Source of the DNA: Haoranjiania flava
Lineage (GTDB): Bacteria > Bacteroidota > Bacteroidia > Chitinophagales > Chitinophagaceae
Reading direction: 5' to 3'
Length of the DNA: 64,000 bases
Assembly: GCF_025631005.1 (NCBI RefSeq)
Contig: NZ_JAOTPL010000017.1
Coordinates: 6,740 to 70,739 of the forward strand
Part shown: in pieces, positions 9,057 to 18,885 of the stretch
Layout of the letters: each line of letters starts with the position of its first letter
Position numbering within the stretch: the stretch's first letter is position 1
Translations under genes and position numbers: made by a program
Notes under the pieces: generated by a model
Databases searched by the model: none
Told to the model about the DNA's origin: nothing
Seen by the model: the letters and a program-made list of their open reading frames with translations, nothing else

Positions 9057-10132
9057 AGCGCTTTATATTTCTCCTTGTAAGCCAGAAGCCACGCTGTTAC
9101 ATTATTATAGGTGGCTAAGCCTTGGGGCTGGTTGTTAGATTTCAGGTATTGGTTGTAAATCGCGGCGGCATATTTTTCAAAAGGATTCTTGTACCGGTTA
9201 AAGAAATCAGCCAGGTATTGCATGTCCTGCTTTACCAGCGTATCCAGCAGTTTTTCATTGGCAATGGCCAAAGTACTGTCGCGGTAATAAAGCTCATTAT
9301 TGGCATACCGCATCAGTTGAAAATAGGTGGAATATTTAAAATAATTTTCCGGAGAATTCCTGGCCGTGATGTAGCCTGCAAAATTTGCTTCATCTTCTGT
9401 GCCGTAGCCCAACTGGTGCGATATTTCATGGCATACCACGAAAGGAAGCAGGAATGCGGGTTGCCTGGTATTGACCTGTGCTTCATTTGTAAAAGGATTG
9501 AGATAACCGCTGTAACCTAAGTAATTGCCCAGCACGTTGTATACAGGCACTTTGATGCTTTGAAAACGATAGCTGAGAAAAGGGTAGGTTTTAGCGCTGA
9601 TGTCGTAAGCATTGATAGCTTCTGCACGAATGTTTTTATAGGAAGTGTCTATGTCTCCTGGTGTGAACAACGAGCGGTACTGATTGGTTTTTAAGATAAG
9701 TTCTTTGGCTAAATTATTCAGCTCTTCTGTGCCGTATTCTTTTTTGGGAGATAGGTTTAATTGCCTGGCAATACCTTCCCGATCATAATTCAACCCCCAT
9801 AAAATATGGAACAATATATATACCCACATGAAGCCTGAAGCCAGTGAAAATGCGCTTTGCAGCAGATGATGCTTTTTATTTACCGGTCTAAAGAGTTTTA
9901 CAATAAATTTTATAACTCCAAAAAGAAACCATATCACCGCAATGGTGTATAATACATCGCCGATGCTGAAAGGCAACCAGCCAGATACGATTCGTAAAAA
10001 CGAGGAAATATACCTATAAATACCATTGCTGTAGAATCTTTCTACCGCAGGCGGGAACATAGAAAATATTTTTATAGCCCAGCATAAGATGAGTAAGCTA
10101 ATAATTGTTTTAGATTTGAGGCTTTTAAACAT
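9053..10132 (-). CDS. DUF3810 membrane protein with HExxH motif
   Basis: 359 residues from the ATG at 10132; a longer frame reaching 10294 would overlap the divergent gene at 10181 and adds non-conserved sequence. Three hydrophobic segments lie in the first 120 residues (about 7-25, 45-65, 90-115), followed by a large domain outside the membrane. VVCHEISHQLGYGTEDEANF carries a zinc-peptidase-like HEISH with a downstream glutamate, so a membrane-anchored metallopeptidase activity is plausible but unproven for this family. Divergent from the small DUF4157-like gene with only 48 bases between them. Confidence 0.82.
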   Translation of the reverse strand: MFKSLKSKTIISLLILCWAIKIFSMFPPAVERFYSNGIYRYISSFLRIVSGWLPFSIGDVLYTIAVIWFLFGVIKFIVKLFRPVNKKHHLLQSAFSLASGFMWVYILFHILWGLNYDREGIARQLNLSPKKEYGTEELNNLAKELILKTNQYRSLFTPGDIDTSYKNIRAEAINAYDISAKTYPFLSYRFQSIKVPVYNVLGNYLGYSGYLNPFTNEAQVNTRQPAFLLPFVVCHEISHQLGYGTEDEANFAGYITARNSPENYFKYSTYFQLMRYANNELYYRDSTLAIANEKLLDTLVKQDMQYLADFFNRYKNPFEKYAAAIYNQYLKSNNQPQGLATYNNVTAWLLAYKEKYKAL

Positions 10133-10168
10133 TTTCCTGACAGGTTTTAATCTAACAAAACTAAAGTT

Positions 10169-10176
10169 TAAATTTG
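10169..10176 (+). promoter_or_regulatory. possible -7 box in divergent promoter
   Basis: TAAATTTG matches TAnnTTTG. It ends only four bases before the GTG at 10181, so if used the mRNA of that gene would be leaderless or nearly so. Confidence 0.35.
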
Positions 10177-10180
10177 TAAC

Positions 10181-10540
10181 GTGGCACTGGACAATAATAA
10201 AGTAGCTATCAGGGAAAATTCGCTCCTGGCAAGGCTTGGCGCGATCAGGCTGCGTGAAAAGCGCATGGCGCTTACGTTTGGCAGCACCATCCATTTATAC
10301 AATGTATCTAAAGAAAAGTTCCTGCACAGCAGTTCCTGGGTGTGCCATGAGCTCAAGCACGTAGAGCAGTACAAGCGTATGGGCTTTTGGAAATTTCTCT
10401 GGAAATATCTGGCTTACTCTGCAAAATACGGCTATCACAACAATCCTTTAGAAATAGAGGCGCGGGAAGCAGAATGCGACACCGGCCTGCTTGCGAAGTA
10501 CAGCATAGATGGCAGAACAAATGAAACCACGACTGCATAA
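10181..10540 (+). CDS. small DUF4157-like protein
   Basis: 119 residues. The only start that keeps the conserved-looking N-terminus VAIRENSLLARLGAIRL is the GTG at 10181; the next in-frame ATG at 10265 would remove 28 residues. The centre has a zinc-peptidase-like motif, WVCHELKHVEQY (about 53-64), and a later EAREAECD, the pattern of DUF4157-type putative metallopeptidases. No signal peptide or membrane segment. Divergent from the DUF3810 gene, which also carries HExxH; convergent with the ABC-F gene five bases away. Substrate unknown. Confidence 0.78.
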   Translation: MALDNNKVAIRENSLLARLGAIRLREKRMALTFGSTIHLYNVSKEKFLHSSSWVCHELKHVEQYKRMGFWKFLWKYLAYSAKYGYHNNPLEIEAREAECDTGLLAKYSIDGRTNETTTA

Positions 10541-10545
10541 GGGCT

Positions 10546-12486
10546 TTAACCTGCTTCAAATACCAGGATCTTCTCAAAAAGATTTTCGTATTCCTTGTTG
10601 GTTGCTATTATTTTCTGCTGTATGCCTTCGTATTTCTTTTCCAGCTCCTGAAATTTTTTAAGGTCGGCATAGGTTGCCGGATCAGACATTTGTTTTTCAA
10701 TAGCAGCTTTATCTGTGTTCAGTGCGTTGAGTTCTTCTTCTTTTTTTTCCAGTTGCCGCTGGTATCTTTGCTGTTCCTTCTTTTGCTCCCGGCTAAGTTC
10801 GCTGTGCTTCGGCTGCTGTTGCTTTACTTCTTCCTGTACAGGAGCAGGTACTGCTTCAGCAACGGCTTCCTGCCGGGCTTTCAGCGCCATCCTTTCCTTC
10901 CACTCAATAGATTCGGCGTAGCTGCCCTTAAACTCTTTGATCTGTTTTTCTTCATCGATCTCCCAGATCTTATTGGCCACTTTAGAGATGAAATACCTGT
11001 CGTGGCTCACGAATATAATGGTGCCTTCATAACTGTTCAAGGCCTGTGCCAGTAAATCTACGCTGAACATGTCCAGGTGGTTGGTAGGCTCATCCAGCAA
11101 CAGGAAGTTAGACTTGCTTACGATCACTTTTGCCAGTGCAACCCTTGCTTTTTCACCACCGCTGAGAATTTTTATTTTCTTATCTACATCATCACCGCTG
11201 AACATAAAGCCGCCGAGGAGGGAGCGCAATTCCAGCTCGGTTTTGCCGCTGCCGCAGGTCTGCAATTCTTCAACAATGGTATTTTCCATGTGCAGGCTTT
11301 CCAGCTGGTGTTGTGCATAGAAACTTTCTTCCACATTGTGGCCCCAGATTCTTTCGCCTTCAAACGGTTCGGTGCCTCCTATGATACGCAGCAGGGTAGA
11401 CTTTCCTTTGCCGTTAGCGCCGATAAAAGCGATCTTATCACCGCGTTCTATTTCAGCAGACGCATTCTGAAAGATCACATTCTCGCCGAAACTTTTAGAG
11501 AGGTTTTGCAATGCCACAAGTATTTTCCCGGGCTGTTTATCAACCTGGAAGTTTATGCGCAGGTTGGGTTTTTCCAGCTCCACCTGTTCAATCCTGTCCA
11601 GTTTGTCGAGGCGCTTAATGGCGCTCTGCGCTGCTGCGGCTTTGGTAGCCTTGGACCTGAAGCGTTCTATAAACCTTTCCTGCTGGCGTATGTATTCCTG
11701 CTGGTTCTCATAGGCACGTTGCTGTAATTCAATCCTCATCTGCTTTTCAGCTTCGTAGAATTCGTAATCACCTGAATAGATATGCAGTTGCTGCTGGTAC
11801 AGTTCCACAATTTTATTCACCATGCGGTTCAGGAAAAATTTATCGTGCGATACGATCACCACGCTGCCCTTGTAGCTTTGCAGGTATTTTTCAAGCCATT
11901 CGATGGAAGGGAGGTCGAGGTGGTTGGTAGGTTCATCCAGCAGCAATACATCGGGTTGCTGCAAAATCATTTTTGCCAGCAGTACACGCATGCGCCAGCC
12001 GCCGCTGAAAATCTTGTAAGGGCGTATGAGCTCTTCGTTTGAGAAGCCAAGACCGTGCAACACCTCCTCTGTTTTGTGCTGAATGTTGTAGCCGTCCAGC
12101 ACATCCATTTCATGGAGGTAATCCGTATAAGTTTGTAATAATTTATCGTCGTGATTGCTTTCAAGCAGCCTGCCTGTTCTTTCAATTTCTTTTTCCAGGA
12201 AGCGAACCCGCTCAAAGGCGCCCATAGCTACTTCAAGAATATTTTCGTTGGTATCAAAGCTCAGCAGGTCCTGGTGCAGGTAGCCAACAGACACATTCCT
12301 TCCGCGCTCAACACTTCCTGATGAAGGCATGTATTGATTTGTAAGGATCCTGAGCAGGGTAGACTTACCGGTGCCGTTATAACCGATCAGGCCAATACGC
12401 TCACCCGGGTGTATATGCCAGGTAGCATCACGTACGATCACCCTGGCGCCAAATTCGAAGGTAACATTATTCAAACCTATTAACAT
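10546..12486 (-). CDS. ABC-F family ATPase (Uup/YdiF-like)
   Basis: A 646-residue soluble protein with two ABC ATPase domains in one chain and no membrane segments, as in ABC-F translation factors that act in the ribosomal E site. First domain: Walker A GYNGTGKST (about 35-43), signature FSGGWRMRV, Walker B LLLDEPTNHLD. Second: GANGKGKST (about 346-354), LSGGEKARV, LLLDEPTNHLD. Both sites look intact. A lysine/glutamate-rich C-terminal stretch (about 540-640, e.g. LEKKEEELNALN) is a predicted coiled coil as in Uup. Whether it aids ribosome rescue, assembly or resistance cannot be read from sequence. Confidence 0.93.
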   Translation of the reverse strand: MLIGLNNVTFEFGARVIVRDATWHIHPGERIGLIGYNGTGKSTLLRILTNQYMPSSGSVERGRNVSVGYLHQDLLSFDTNENILEVAMGAFERVRFLEKEIERTGRLLESNHDDKLLQTYTDYLHEMDVLDGYNIQHKTEEVLHGLGFSNEELIRPYKIFSGGWRMRVLLAKMILQQPDVLLLDEPTNHLDLPSIEWLEKYLQSYKGSVVIVSHDKFFLNRMVNKIVELYQQQLHIYSGDYEFYEAEKQMRIELQQRAYENQQEYIRQQERFIERFRSKATKAAAAQSAIKRLDKLDRIEQVELEKPNLRINFQVDKQPGKILVALQNLSKSFGENVIFQNASAEIERGDKIAFIGANGKGKSTLLRIIGGTEPFEGERIWGHNVEESFYAQHQLESLHMENTIVEELQTCGSGKTELELRSLLGGFMFSGDDVDKKIKILSGGEKARVALAKVIVSKSNFLLLDEPTNHLDMFSVDLLAQALNSYEGTIIFVSHDRYFISKVANKIWEIDEEKQIKEFKGSYAESIEWKERMALKARQEAVAEAVPAPVQEEVKQQQPKHSELSREQKKEQQRYQRQLEKKEEELNALNTDKAAIEKQMSDPATYADLKKFQELEKKYEGIQQKIIATNKEYENLFEKILVFEAG

Positions 12487-12989
12487 GGCGCAAAAGTAAT
12501 GAATATCTGTAATCCGGCGTATCCGAAGTTTATGATACTATCATTACCGGTCTTTTTAAATGATACAGGTGCTATTCTTTATTGTATCAATTATGATGAA
12601 TTATGTAAGGTGAAAACCCGACATGGCGTAAAAAGCTGGTGTACATTTCTGAGTCTTTTGTATCTCATCGGAAAGTGGTAGCGGATTAGAAGCAATCGCA
12701 AAAATTTACTGTGTTTTTCTTCTTACATTTCTTGATGTTTGCTTAGCGGTTTTTGCGTAATAAAATGCTTGCCTCCGGCTCAGGCACAAAGCGGAAGGGA
12801 TTAATCGCCGGGAGGCGATAGAAAAGAAATTCGTGGCGGCGGCGCCATGAATAACAGGTTCTGGCAGGGTTTGACGCAACAAATGCAAAGAGGGATGATT
12901 TGTGAATCTCATCCCTTCCGTAATTTTAAAAATCGCGGAAAAGATAAAAATAAACAGGTGGCTATGACGCCAAGAATAACAGGTAAAGT
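12487..12989. other. intergenic region, no convincing gene
   Basis: 503 bases between minus-strand genes. Short open frames here have no family features. It contains TCGCCGGGAGGCG at 12805-12817 (inverted match to 1573-1585), a hairpin AGGGATGA/TCATCCCT at 12891-12916 that could end FkbM transcription, and a duplicated AATAACAGGT at about 12850 and 12973. It looks like decayed repeat sequence. Confidence 0.5.
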
Positions 12990-13748
12990 TTAATGGCCGT
13001 TTGCAGCGTAAGCAATAAAAAAATAATTATACCCTTTTTGAAACTGGCCCCGGAACTCTGCTCTGTTTAATGCCGGTTTATTTTCTAAAAAATAAGATAA
13101 GGTATTTATTTCCATGTTCATCTCGCTCATAAAATCAAACATCATGTCTGGCGTTATATGGTATAGATCCGCTGCTCCGTATCCGAATTCAAACAGGATA
13201 ACAGGTTTATACTTTTTGATCAGGTTTCTTGCGCCGTCAAACACAAGATATTCCGCTCCTTCAACATCTATCTTTATCAGGTCAATTTTCAAATTTGCAG
13301 GTATCAGAGTTTCAAGGCAATGGGTGGCGACCTGTATAGTTGTACACCGGTAGTCGATATCAAAGTGTCTTTTAGCCAAGCCAGACACCGCCGGCCGGTC
13401 TATAAAAAAATGAAACTCAGACATGCCGTTTTTATTACTAAGAGCGCAATTCAGGATCTTTACTTTTTTGCTGAATTTCCTGTTTAGCTCTGTACAGATG
13501 TCTGGGATGGGCTCAAAAGCAAAATGCATACCATGAGGCGACGCCTTCAAAATCTTCTTTAGTATATCACCTTTATTTGCACCAATGTCAATGCAGTTAC
13601 TGTCTTTCTTCAATATTTTCTTAAAGACATCAAAGGTTTGATAGTTATATTCATCAAATGGCGGATTTCTGAATTTCTGATACAGTTTATAAACAATGTA
13701 TCCAAGTTCCTTAGCAAACTCTTTAACTATTGAAGACCGGCAATACAT
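12990..13748 (-). CDS. FkbM family methyltransferase
   Basis: 252 residues. A Rossmann-type SAM-dependent methyltransferase of the FkbM family, which O-methylates sugars and other small molecules. Motif I is CIDIGANKGDILKK (about 52-65), followed by an acidic FEPIPD, and the family hallmark IDLIKIDVEGAEYLV (about 158-172). The usual next partners would be glycosyltransferases or polysaccharide genes, but here its neighbours are an ABC-F gene and an MFS gene with long gaps, so the substrate cannot be inferred. It appears to be a stand-alone gene. Confidence 0.88.
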   Translation of the reverse strand: MYCRSSIVKEFAKELGYIVYKLYQKFRNPPFDEYNYQTFDVFKKILKKDSNCIDIGANKGDILKKILKASPHGMHFAFEPIPDICTELNRKFSKKVKILNCALSNKNGMSEFHFFIDRPAVSGLAKRHFDIDYRCTTIQVATHCLETLIPANLKIDLIKIDVEGAEYLVFDGARNLIKKYKPVILFEFGYGAADLYHITPDMMFDFMSEMNMEINTLSYFLENKPALNRAEFRGQFQKGYNYFFIAYAANGH

Positions 13749-13935
13749 AAGTCTTATTTAAGGTTAATACTTAAGATTTATACATTAGTGTTATTGCTTT
13801 TGAACAACAAAATAAATCAACACAAAATATTTATATAAAAAGTGATGTATATTTGTTTATACGCAATTTTTTGCTATAACGCTACAGTAGTACAGCTTTT
13901 CCAGCTTTCACTGTTTGACTGAAAAATATTTATAA

Positions 13936-14029
13936 TTCACGCAAAGAGCGCAGAGTTTTTTCGCAAAAGCGGCTAAGTGTATGAAGATCTCTTTGCGTAC
14001 GCTGCTTTACTTGGCGCTCTTTGCGTGAA
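13936..14029. repeat. inverted repeat with CTTTGCGTGAA ends
   Basis: TTCACGCAAAGAGCGC (13936-13951) and GCGCTCTTTGCGTGAA (14014-14029) are perfect 16-bp inverted copies flanking 62 bases that hold another CTTTGCGT. The same CTTTGCGTGAA occurs at 63856-63866 near the window end, so this is a dispersed intergenic family. Confidence 0.75.
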
Positions 14030-14154
14030 AATAACAAGTTATTGTTCTCGCCAAAATCAAGGAGGTTTAGACTGCGTTTATTCTTCAAATTATAATGGAG
14101 TATGTCATCACATAATATTATCGGGAATAGCAGATCATCAAATTTTTAATCTTC

Positions 14155-14194
14155 AATTTTCAATCTGCAATTTGTAATTTTCAATCTGCAATTT
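14155..14194. repeat. 19-bp direct repeat
   Basis: AATTTTCAATCTGCAATTT occurs at 14155-14173 and 14176-14194 (period 21), inside a longer A/T-rich tract just past the MFS gene. Confidence 0.75.
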
Positions 14195-14199
14195 CCAAT

Positions 14200-15363
14200 T
14201 CACACCATTTTATACTTATTGTACACACGCCTGGAGATAAACCAGTAACAAATAATGCCAAGCACACAAAGCGTGGCGCTGACAATGTACAGTTGTGAAA
14301 AGCCCAGCAGCCCGGTGATAACACCACCGATGAGCATGCCCAGTGCAAGGCCCAGGTCAAAACCCAGCAGGTACGTAGAGTTGGCAGTGCCGCGCTGATC
14401 GGGACGAGACATGTTGATATACAGGGTCTGCATAGCAGGGAACATCATGCCGTAACCCACACCGATAAACAAGCCAGAAGCACAGAAAGCAATAATATTG
14501 TGAAACAGGGCAAACACCAGGAACGAGGCAGCTACCGTGAACATGGCTGCTATATTCACCGTGTGGATATATCCCCGGTCTACAAATTTACCAGAAAATA
14601 TCCGCGACATGATAATGCCGCCGGCCCAGAAGATAAAGAAGATGCCTGCATTCGGCACGCTAAGCTGCTTGCCGTATTGCGCTACAAACGGGCCGATGGT
14701 GCCCCACGCAAAGGTTGGAAACAATTGATTTAAAAAAATCGGCCAGCTGTTTAGCAGGAACAGATTCTGTAAAGCTATTTTTTTGTGTTCTATCGGCTTG
14801 CGCTTACGGGTAGTAATAAACAAGCCTGCAATAGTGCCCAGCGTACCCATGCTGATGGCGCACCAGAGCAATACGTGGAAATTGTAAGCCTGGTAAATGT
14901 AGATGGCAATGAACGGGCCTACTGCCATAGCCACATTATTAAAAGTGCCGAAGTAGCCTATGCCTTCCGCGCGGCGGCTGGCAGGCAACACATCTACCGC
15001 AATGGTGCTGGATGCAACCGTGCCGCCGCCCCACCACAGCCCGTGAAAAAAACGTACAATCACAAACAATAAAACGGAAGTGGCAAAAAAGTATCCTCCG
15101 AACGTAAGCGTGTACAGTGCAAAGCAGATCACCAGGATTTTTTTCTTTGAAAAAACATCTACCAGGTAGCCGGAGAACGGCCGTGTAAGCATTAACGCAA
15201 TGGCGTAGGAGGCAAGCACAATGCCGGTTTTGGTCTGCTCTACGTGCAACTGCTCGGTAATGTACAGCGGAATAGTAGGCATGAGCAGGTTAAACGAACA
15301 TGCCATTAAGAAATTAGCAAGCGATACTTGTATAAAATTTTTATTCCAGAGAGGCGCCTTCAT
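14200..15363 (-). CDS. MFS transporter
   Basis: 387 residues starting at the ATG at 15363 (MKAPLWNKNF); the frame extends to 15447 but the extra 28 residues are charged and precede the first membrane helix unnaturally. Twelve hydrophobic segments are apparent, with the loop 2-3 motif GYLVDVFSKKK (about 66-76) matching the MFS GxxxDRxGrk signature and SRRAEGIGYFGTFNN between helices in the N-terminal half. It resembles drug or sugar efflux-type MFS carriers. No regulator or pathway neighbour indicates the substrate. Confidence 0.88.
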   Translation of the reverse strand: MKAPLWNKNFIQVSLANFLMACSFNLLMPTIPLYITEQLHVEQTKTGIVLASYAIALMLTRPFSGYLVDVFSKKKILVICFALYTLTFGGYFFATSVLLFVIVRFFHGLWWGGGTVASSTIAVDVLPASRRAEGIGYFGTFNNVAMAVGPFIAIYIYQAYNFHVLLWCAISMGTLGTIAGLFITTRKRKPIEHKKIALQNLFLLNSWPIFLNQLFPTFAWGTIGPFVAQYGKQLSVPNAGIFFIFWAGGIIMSRIFSGKFVDRGYIHTVNIAAMFTVAASFLVFALFHNIIAFCASGLFIGVGYGMMFPAMQTLYINMSRPDQRGTANSTYLLGFDLGLALGMLIGGVITGLLGFSQLYIVSATLCVLGIICYWFISRRVYNKYKMV

Positions 15364-15566
15364 GCTGTACAATTGCTGCAAAATTACACTTTTATATGTA
15401 CAGTTTTTGTTAATCCGGGATTTCACTTCGGCTCGAAAAGCTTTCACGATATGCCATTTCTCGATGGAAATTATTTGTAGAATTAGTTTAAAAAAGAGGA
15501 TGTATCAAAAGTAAATAAAAGCGTTGAGAATCGCTTAATGAAGCCTTTCCCATCCTCCAATAAAAA

Positions 15567-15593
15567 GAGGCTGCCCCGGAATGAGACAGCCTC
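15567..15593 (-). terminator. lacZ terminator
   Basis: GAGGCTG (15567-15573) pairs with CAGCCTC (15587-15593). On the minus strand the stem is followed by TTTTTATT, 22 bases after the beta-galactosidase stop. Confidence 0.85.
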
Positions 15594-15615
15594 AAAACTT
15601 TATAAGACTACTTTA

Positions 15616-18600
15616 TTAAAGCGGTTTTATCCAATAGCTGTATTCGTGGTTCTTGTAAGGAAGCTGGTATTTTTTGATAGCCGGCGACCCCCAGGAATCA
15701 ATACCGGCAACACCTGTCTGTAACATATCTATGTGCAGATAGGTCTCATTTCTTTTGTTCAGTTCACCGGAGTGGTATTGTTTTTTATTGGTTTCCGGGT
15801 CAAGGTCATCAAGGCTGTAGGGTAGCGCAGCAAAGCTCAGGAGCGTATCTGCATATTCAAACAATATACCTTTGCCCGTATTGTCTGTGAATTTCACCCA
15901 GCGCACATCTGTTTTATTGCCACTTTCCTGCGGTCGGGCATAAGGGAAGTATTGATTGTCAACAGACTGCTTATAGATGCCTACATTAGAAGCAGTCTTC
16001 CTGTCCCAGTAGTTTTCCCAGGGACCTCTGCCGTAGAACTCAATATTGCTGTATGTTTTGTTCAATTGCATATTGTTGCCGTAGCGCAGCAGCATCTTGT
16101 GGTTGCCGGCGTTTGCAGTAAAATTATTCTTTACATTCACCACACCGTCGGGGTAAATGGTGTAAACAATACGTTGTGTGGCCTGCCCGTCCAGCAGCTC
16201 TTTGGTAAAGCTTACCTGGTAATTGTTGCCGGCTTTGGAAATATTGGCCGAAGTAACCTTTCCTTCTTCGTAAGCATTTCGCCACATCCGCATGCTTTTG
16301 TTCAGCCCGGCACCATGGTCATTATCCACCGGTGCGCGCCAGAAGGATGGCAGCGTATTACTAAAGATCTCTTGGTTGTTGTAAGTGTAAGACTTCAGTA
16401 TTCCGTTTTGCTTATCAAAGCTAATGTTGAAATTATTTCCCTGTACATTGAATTGATTTTCATCGGCAGTAATGCTACCGGAGGCCGTATGCGTGCCGGC
16501 AGGCTTTGCTTCTTTCAGTAAGAACTGTTCCGCTGCTATCTCGTAATCCTTTTCCAGTAAGGGTTCTGCTGATTTTAAAGTGTAATATACGTTTAGGAAA
16601 TACTCTTTACCCGGCTTGAAATTGTTGTTGAAAGGAATGGTTGCTGTAGAAGTGCTTCTTGGTTGTATGGCCAGGTTGGTAAGCTTGCCGTTCTGAACTG
16701 GTTTTCCATCTTCCAGCAGTTCCCAGTTTAGCTGGTAGTTGCTGATATCGCGGAAGAAGTAGCTGTTGTTGATCCTGATCTTATTGTTGCCTTCGTATGT
16801 GGTCTTTACAAACTGGTGTACTTTTTTTATTTCCACGGCCATAGGTGTAAGCTCACGATGGCCGGTAACTACGCCTTTCACGTTAAAGTTGTTATCGCTC
16901 ATCATCACCGGGTCTACGGGTTTCTCAAAAGGAAAGTCGCCGCCGTAAGCAATAATGCGCCTGCCGTTTTTCACCGTATCAATTCCCTGGTCTATCCATT
17001 CCCAGATGTAGCCGCCCTGCAGCTTGGGGAGCGATTCTATATGGTCCCAGTATTCTTTAAAATTGCCCAGGCTGTTGCCCATGATGTGTGCATATTCACT
17101 CATGATAAAAGGCCTGTTTTCTTTGGTTTGCTTGCTGTATGCAGGCAGGTAGTCGGGGTGGGGGTACTGCGGCACGATCATGTCTGTATTAAAATCAGTC
17201 TCTGCGCGCTCGTATTGTACGGGGCGGTAATCATTTTCTTTCAGCCAGGTATAAGCATCGTACATGTTGATGCCGTTGCCGGCCTCATTGCCCAAAGACC
17301 AGATCAGCACAGATGCATGGTTTTTATCGCGCTCATACATTCTCTGGTTGCGGTCCATATGCGGCACTTTCCATTCAGGGTCGTTGGCAAATGTGTAGCG
17401 CAGATCGTAATACCTGCCATGAGATTCTATGTTTGCTTCGTCTATCACATACAGTCCATAGATGTCGCAGAGATCCATAAAATAAGGATGCGGCGGGTAG
17501 TGCGAATTTCTTACGGCATTTACGTTCAGCTTTTTCATCATTTCCACATCTTTCTGCATATCGGCTTTGCTAAGCACGTGGCCATTGTTGGGATGTACTT
17601 CATGGCGGTTTACACCTTTAAAGAAAACACGTTTGCCGTTTACCAGCACATCGCTGCCTTTTATTTCGATGGTGCGGAAGCCCACTCTTTGCGGTACTAC
17701 CTGCAATATATTGCCGTGCCTGTCTTTCAGCGTCAGCAGCAGCGTGTAGAGGTAAGGTTTTTCTGCAGACCATTGCTGTACATTGGGTATCTGCTGTGTT
17801 TTAAAGGAAAATTTGTTCCTGTACCTTCCCAATACGGTTTTAATGCCCGACTTGTCTTGTGCTATAATTTTTCCAGTCGCATCCTTTAAAGCCATTTCCA
17901 CCGTGAAGCTGTCCGGTTTGCTGTGCAATACATAGCGGCCCGTATCCACGCGGTAATTATTTACCTGGACATGGATGTCCAGCACGCCGTTTTTATAAAT
18001 TTTATCCAGCAATGCAGTTGTTTTCAGGTCCCTGATATCGAGCAGGGGCGTAGCATACAGGAAAACTTCCCTTTCAATGCCTGAGAACCTTACCATATCC
18101 TGTGCTTCCAGGTAGCTGCCATCGCTCCAGCGGTATACCTGCAGCGCCACCAGGTTTTGGCCGGGCTTTACATATTTGGTGATGTCAAATTCAGCAGCCA
18201 GCTTACTGTCTTCGCTGTAGCCCACTTTTTTACCATTCACCCAAATAAAAAATGCAGACTTTACAGCGCCAAGATGTATGAATACCTGTTTGTTTTCCCA
18301 GTCCTGGGGAAGCGTAAATGTTTTACGGTAAGAGCCGACAGGATTATTATCTTCCGGTATATCAAAAGGAGGGTTTAGCGTACCGCCCGATTTTGCCCTG
18401 CCCACAAAATCATAATGATGGTTGATGTAAATAGGATATCCGTAGCCGTTCACTTCCCAGTTTGCAGGCACCATAAAATTGGTCCAGCCTTTCTGGTTAT
18501 CGTTAAAATCTGTTTTATAGAAATCTGCAGGACGTTTGCGCGGATCCTGCACCCAGTGGAAGCGCCAGTTGCCGTTGAGCGGCATGTACCAGTTGGATTT

Positions 18601-18786
18601 TTCCGGTTGAAAGTTTTCTGCCTTATGCTGGTTTTCATAGCCGAATATATTCGCACGCATAGGCAGGCGGTTAATTTCTACAATAGATGGCGTAAGGAGT
18701 TCTGCAGGCAATGCGGCATCCTGGGCAAAAGCCGGGCACTGTAGTAAAACGATCGCATAGAGACACAGTGTAAATTTCCTGAACAT
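15616..18786 (-). CDS. lacZ: exported GH2 beta-galactosidase
   Basis: 1056 residues, the length of large LacZ-type enzymes, plus a signal peptide (MFRKFTLCLYAIVLLQCPAFAQ), so it acts in the periplasm or outside. It cleaves terminal beta-galactosides. Order: sugar-binding jelly-roll (about 60-250), Ig-like domain, TIM barrel with acid/base Glu501 in WSLGNEAGNG and nucleophile Glu564 in MSEYAHIMGN, a further beta domain and the small-chain domain (about 780-1050). No SusC/D pair or other glycosidase is adjacent, so it is not part of a polysaccharide locus visible here. The GH29 fucosidase at 42588 may act on related host or plant glycans. Confidence 0.95.
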   Translation of the reverse strand: MFRKFTLCLYAIVLLQCPAFAQDAALPAELLTPSIVEINRLPMRANIFGYENQHKAENFQPEKSNWYMPLNGNWRFHWVQDPRKRPADFYKTDFNDNQKGWTNFMVPANWEVNGYGYPIYINHHYDFVGRAKSGGTLNPPFDIPEDNNPVGSYRKTFTLPQDWENKQVFIHLGAVKSAFFIWVNGKKVGYSEDSKLAAEFDITKYVKPGQNLVALQVYRWSDGSYLEAQDMVRFSGIEREVFLYATPLLDIRDLKTTALLDKIYKNGVLDIHVQVNNYRVDTGRYVLHSKPDSFTVEMALKDATGKIIAQDKSGIKTVLGRYRNKFSFKTQQIPNVQQWSAEKPYLYTLLLTLKDRHGNILQVVPQRVGFRTIEIKGSDVLVNGKRVFFKGVNRHEVHPNNGHVLSKADMQKDVEMMKKLNVNAVRNSHYPPHPYFMDLCDIYGLYVIDEANIESHGRYYDLRYTFANDPEWKVPHMDRNQRMYERDKNHASVLIWSLGNEAGNGINMYDAYTWLKENDYRPVQYERAETDFNTDMIVPQYPHPDYLPAYSKQTKENRPFIMSEYAHIMGNSLGNFKEYWDHIESLPKLQGGYIWEWIDQGIDTVKNGRRIIAYGGDFPFEKPVDPVMMSDNNFNVKGVVTGHRELTPMAVEIKKVHQFVKTTYEGNNKIRINNSYFFRDISNYQLNWELLEDGKPVQNGKLTNLAIQPRSTSTATIPFNNNFKPGKEYFLNVYYTLKSAEPLLEKDYEIAAEQFLLKEAKPAGTHTASGSITADENQFNVQGNNFNISFDKQNGILKSYTYNNQEIFSNTLPSFWRAPVDNDHGAGLNKSMRMWRNAYEEGKVTSANISKAGNNYQVSFTKELLDGQATQRIVYTIYPDGVVNVKNNFTANAGNHKMLLRYGNNMQLNKTYSNIEFYGRGPWENYWDRKTASNVGIYKQSVDNQYFPYARPQESGNKTDVRWVKFTDNTGKGILFEYADTLLSFAALPYSLDDLDPETNKKQYHSGELNKRNETYLHIDMLQTGVAGIDSWGSPAIKKYQLPYKNHEYSYWIKPL

Positions 18787-18885
18787 GTTGTGAAAGTTTG
18801 AGTAGAGGTGAAGTTACAAAAAAACGGGTTTCCGTCAACAGCGAAAGTGTTGATAAACGTTTGCGTAAATTGTAAAAGAAAAACT

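Larger units (their letters stand above)
13749..14199. other. intergenic region with repeats
   Basis: 451 bases without a credible gene. It contains the long inverted repeat at 13936-14029 and the direct repeat at 14155-14194. Confidence 0.6.

Noticed and set aside
10546..12486. Antibiotic-resistance ABC-F
   Set aside because: The coiled-coil C-terminus and lack of a resistance-type long linker fit housekeeping Uup-like proteins better; resistance cannot be claimed.
12499..12912. Two small open frames in the gap before the ABC-F gene
   Set aside because: No conserved motif, no promoter or terminator context, and composition like decayed repeats.
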